Below are positions 61,189 through 64,000 of a stretch of 64,000 bases of DNA, in pieces. This DNA is from Thermodesulfovibrionales bacterium (lineage in GTDB: Bacteria; Nitrospirota; Thermodesulfovibrionia; Thermodesulfovibrionales; Dissulfurispiraceae), in NCBI GenBank assembly GCA_020062545.1, contig JAGUWD010000009.1:124001-188000 (forward strand), in the 5' to 3' direction. A program made the position numbers and the translations under genes. How positions within the stretch are numbered: position 1 is the first letter of the stretch; each line of letters begins with the position of its first letter. Below the pieces are notes generated by a model. That model did no database searches. It had not been told where the DNA came from and saw nothing but the letters and a program-made list of their open reading frames with translations.

Positions 61189-61617
61189 TTAATTCTTCTT
61201 CATCTTATTAGCTATATAAACGATACAATCTTCGCAGAGCTTACCATTCTCTCGATTGCATATTGACCTGTTAAGCTCCCAGCAGGGTTTTGTCTTGTCG
61301 ATATATGCGGTGCATTTGTTCCTTCTATCTTCAGAGCAATCAGTAATCTCCCAGCAAGGTGCATACTCGAGGAGCTTCTTTATTCCCTCTATGCTTATCT
61401 TTTTTATATGTATGAGGTCACGTATGCATGTTAGCCACTTTATGTCATTCTCTGAATAGTATCTGTTCTTATTGCGTCTTGCAGGCTTTATAAGCCCATG
61501 CTTTTCGTAAAGCCTCAATGTCTGGTCGGTAATGCCTATCAACTCGGCCACGATACCTATCGGGTAAAGGGGCAGTTCCTTTTTGTCCTTATTGTCGAGA
61601 CTCATGCTCTTTTTCAT
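61189..61617 (-). CDS. MerR-family regulator with Cys-rich CW domain
   Basis: 142 residues. The winged-helix MerR DNA-binding part (LYPIGIVAELIGITDQTLRL, YEKHGLIKPARRNKNRYYSE) occupies residues 17-85. The rest has cysteines in a two-CW pattern: C88-W89, C94, C102, C112-W113, C120, C128, C131, which may bind a metal or cluster. This fits a metal- or redox-responsive regulator. It converges with mrcA at a 6-bp gap. Confidence 0.82.
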   Translation of the reverse strand: MKKSMSLDNKDKKELPLYPIGIVAELIGITDQTLRLYEKHGLIKPARRNKNRYYSENDIKWLTCIRDLIHIKKISIEGIKKLLEYAPCWEITDCSEDRRNKCTAYIDKTKPCWELNRSICNRENGKLCEDCIVYIANKMKKN

Positions 61618-61728
61618 TTATCCCCCAAAAGCACTTGATAATTGTAACTAATAAAACATGTTTAAACTCAAAAAAGCAAGTGTTTTATGTCAAATTTTTC
61701 TGTAAATTTTTGTCAACATCCGTAATTA

Positions 61729-64000
61729 CTACTGCCTCAAAAGCCTCCTGACAAACTCTATTTCTTCCTCCTTTGTATGCAGCCTTTTCATCAATTTCTC
61801 ATTAAGTATCTTCCGCAGTATGTCTGAATATTCAGGCCCCGGGGGGATGCCGAGGTTCTTCAAATCATTGCCCGTAAGGGCAGGTTTTACATTCCTCAAT
61901 TCCAGAAGAAAGTGGGATATGGCCTTTTTCTTTTCACTATCCCGTGTCAATGCCATGCTGAAGAGAACAGATTCTATATCACGACTCATTAGCAGATGAT
62001 ATATTTCCACAGGATTGCCTGGCTTAAGCCGCCTCAATATCTCTTGTGCAGCATGCACTCCCTTCAATATCTTATCCTTTAATCTCGATGTAACAGAAAG
62101 CCTGTCTAATGCTAACTCCCTTTCATCCTTGTTTAGCTTATACAAGAGGGCCATGATATAAAGCATGCCCCTGTCATATTTTTCCTTCAGGAAAAGCAGC
62201 TCAAACCATGTGATGGTGTCGTGAACCGACTGAAGAAGTGATTCGATCTCAGGGGAAAAAGAGATCTTCGGATGTATTACCTTCAGCAGTTCATAATCTC
62301 CAAGCCTCTTTAATGCCTTTATGGGATTGGTTTCGTTGAAAGTGAGCATCAGCTCATCATAGAGCCGCGTGCCTGAGAGTTTCTCGAATATGTTCATCCT
62401 GATAGCAGACTTTATAAGGTTCTCTGTATGCTTCGTTAATTTAAAGCCAAACCTCTCCGAGAATCTTATAGCCCTGAATGCCCTTGTAGGATCCTCAATG
62501 AAACTCAGATTATGAAGCACCCTTATGACCCTGTCCTTTAAATCCCTCTGTCCTCCAAAGAAATCTATCAACTGGCCAAAATCCCTTTTGTTCAATTTCA
62601 CTGCAATAGTATTTATGGTGAAGTCTCGTCTGTAAAGGTCCTTTTTTATGGATGATGTCTCCACCTTTGGCAATGCAGCAGGGAATTCGTAATACTCTGT
62701 CCTTGCTGTTGCAACATCGAGCTTGAAGTCTCCCTTTATTACCCGGGCTGTGCCGAATCTTTCATGGGTCGTCACCTTTGCACCTATCTTTTCTCCAAGT
62801 TTCTTTGCGAAGGCAATACCGTCCCCCTCAACCACAATATCGATATCAAGGTTCTCCTCACCCCTCAGCATATCCCTCACACAGCCTCCCACAAGATATG
62901 CACCGAATTTCAGATCATCAGCAACTTCTCCGGCCATCTTAAGAAAATCGTATAAATGGGAAGGCAATTTCTCTTTCAATATTCCCGATATATTCCTTCC
63001 CAGACCGAGTACAGACTCTCCCACAAGCTCCTTTGCAGAGACCCTGCTCTTTCTCAAAAAATCCTCATAAAGCGACCTCAAGATGTCCGTCCTTGTTATT
63101 GCGCCGATTATCCTGTCTCCGTCAAGCACAGGGACAAACCTCTGGTTCTGCTCTATCATAGATGCCTCGACTTCGGATATGGGCACATGAGAAGAGACAG
63201 TAATGGCATCGGTAGTTGCAAAATCAAGACATTTGCTTTTTCCAAAGCCATGGAAAAGGGCCTTCTCCACAACCTCTCTTGTCAAAATGCCCATATATCT
63301 GTCCTTCTTAACAACAGGAAGGACATTTACTCCGTATCTCGTCATCATATCCTCTGCATCTATTATCATACTGTTGTGTTGAATAACGATAACAGGGGTT
63401 GTCATTACATCCCGTGCACATTTTAAAGGCCGTACATTCTTCTTTAGAGATTCTATTAGCCTTTCTTCAATTATCTCGAGAGGGGTATCCTTTATTGTTG
63501 CAGAGGCAGCAGTTGGATGGCCTCCGCCTCCGAAATCAGACAAGACCTGCGACACATCCAGCTCAGCCACCTTGCTCCTTGCAACCATCAGAACTTTATC
63601 GGCCATTGAAATCAAAAGCACAATAGCATCCGTATCCTCCATATCCATAATCTTATGGGCAAGATGTGCTACGTCTCCAAACCCCTCTATCGCACCCTTT
63701 CCTATCTTTATTCTCACGCCATGAATGACAACCTCCCTCAGAGACTGCACAAGTTCATTGAGCAGGGTAAACTCTTCCCTGCTCAACTCTATCTTCAAGA
63801 AATCCGAGACTATATTAAGATTGGCGCCTCTCTTCAGCAGATATGAAACTGCCACTAAATCCCTGGGTGTTGTTGATGAATAGGTCAGAGAACCTGTCTC
63901 TTCATATATTCCGAGGCACAGTATTGTAGCCTCCATTGGAGTAATAGGTATCTTCTTTTTCTGGATTATCTCTGTAAATATGGTGGATACAGCACCCACA
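61729..64000 (-). CDS. DHH-CBS-tRNA nucleotidyltransferase fusion (5' end cut off)
   Basis: Continues beyond the right edge; at least 756 residues are visible. In order: DHHA1 domain end (DFGGGGHPTAASATI near 155), two CBS repeats (DVMTTPVIVIQHNSMIIDAE and CLDFATTDAITVSSHVPISE, about 195-310), and a class II tRNA nucleotidyltransferase/polyA polymerase (YLVGGCVRDMLRGEENLDID, IDIVVEGDG, then RRDFTINTIAVKL and the RNA-binding domain). In Aquifex and some other lineages such fusions add A or CC to tRNA 3' ends in a divided CCA-adding system; which activity applies here is not evident. Confidence 0.9.
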   Translation of the reverse strand, partial: VGAVSTIFTEIIQKKKIPITPMEATILCLGIYEETGSLTYSSTTPRDLVAVSYLLKRGANLNIVSDFLKIELSREEFTLLNELVQSLREVVIHGVRIKIGKGAIEGFGDVAHLAHKIMDMEDTDAIVLLISMADKVLMVARSKVAELDVSQVLSDFGGGGHPTAASATIKDTPLEIIEERLIESLKKNVRPLKCARDVMTTPVIVIQHNSMIIDAEDMMTRYGVNVLPVVKKDRYMGILTREVVEKALFHGFGKSKCLDFATTDAITVSSHVPISEVEASMIEQNQRFVPVLDGDRIIGAITRTDILRSLYEDFLRKSRVSAKELVGESVLGLGRNISGILKEKLPSHLYDFLKMAGEVADDLKFGAYLVGGCVRDMLRGEENLDIDIVVEGDGIAFAKKLGEKIGAKVTTHERFGTARVIKGDFKLDVATARTEYYEFPAALPKVETSSIKKDLYRRDFTINTIAVKLNKRDFGQLIDFFGGQRDLKDRVIRVLHNLSFIEDPTRAFRAIRFSERFGFKLTKHTENLIKSAIRMNIFEKLSGTRLYDELMLTFNETNPIKALKRLGDYELLKVIHPKISFSPEIESLLQSVHDTITWFELLFLKEKYDRGMLYIMALLYKLNKDERELALDRLSVTSRLKDKILKGVHAAQEILRRLKPGNPVEIYHLLMSRDIESVLFSMALTRDSEKKKAISHFLLELRNVKPALTGNDLKNLGIPPGPEYSDILRKILNEKLMKRLHTKEEEIEFVRRLLRQ

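Overview
The window reads as one contiguous stretch of chromosome from a Gram-negative, strictly or mostly anaerobic bacterium. The most likely placement is Nitrospirota (Thermodesulfovibrionia-like), with sediment Deltaproteobacteria-type lineages as the alternative. Reasons: an F-type ATP synthase operon that starts with b' and b and carries no a or c gene here; an lptC-lptA-lptB-rpoN-hpf-rapZ block and a Mla-type lipid transport block (outer membrane); a futalosine-pathway menaquinone gene (mqnD); an archaeal-type S-adenosylmethionine synthetase; a multihaem cytochrome c; a DHH-CBS-tRNA nucleotidyltransferase fusion; and a sigma-54 regulator. The lineage is inferred from gene content, not tested.

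Layout. 1-5259 (minus): atpF'-atpF-atpH-atpA-atpG-atpD, the last cut by the window edge. 5455-12189 (minus): cysteine desulfurase, rapZ, hpf, rpoN, lptB, lptA, lptC, aroE. 12242-17747 (minus): PDZ/radical SAM/DUF512 protein, pgsA, TPR protein, rpe, PASTA protein, rsmB. 17748-21797: an accessory block of toxin-antitoxin modules (one with a decayed toxin), an unknown 263-residue protein and a TPR lipoprotein-like exported protein; it separates rsmB from DUF116-fmt-def, which I expect to be its neighbours. 21798-31248 (minus): DUF116, fmt, def, SAM synthetase, cytochrome c, mlaD-mlaF-mlaE, a lipid A acyltransferase, a LonB-like protease. 31326-33084: xerD-like recombinase and a YprB-like nuclease. 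33259-34831: an inverse-autotransporter beta-barrel plus a small secreted protein, closed by a perfect 42-bp palindromic terminator. 34935-41203: truA, dksA-like, frr, pyrH, tsf, rpsB, cysK, mqnD. 41313-43022: glucan phosphorylase.

43093-56461 (mostly plus) is the most unusual region. A histidine kinase and an NtrC-type activator are followed by a good sigma-54 promoter (45738-45753) with a 12-bp palindrome upstream. It drives tatA, a HAD phosphatase, a class III aminotransferase, a small multidrug-resistance-type transporter, an alpha/beta hydrolase with a Cys in place of the nucleophilic Ser, a beta-barrel-like protein, a DegT-type aminotransferase with an embedded hydrophobic segment and a FemAB/GNAT-like transferase. 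Beyond a convergent arginase-family gene come a second small transporter, archaemetzincin, a radical SAM enzyme and a Tat-signal DUF362 protein. My reading is a two-component, sigma-54-controlled system for making and attaching an amino-modified surface compound; this is inference. 56462-58333 is a repeat-rich zone with three or four small unknown genes, and 58354-64000 holds ogt, a class A PBP, a Cys-rich MerR regulator and the tRNA nucleotidyltransferase fusion.

Two window-wide signals stand out. First, at least 19 patches of short degenerate 6-9-bp tandem repeats lie not only between genes but in frame inside conserved proteins (RsmB, XerD, MqnD twice, Ogt, the acyltransferase) and at the ends of others (AtpF, LptA, PyrH, Def, AroE), sometimes as inverted pairs. 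Second, several genes have a -10 element 6-8 nt before the start codon and no Shine-Dalgarno, which predicts leaderless mRNAs.
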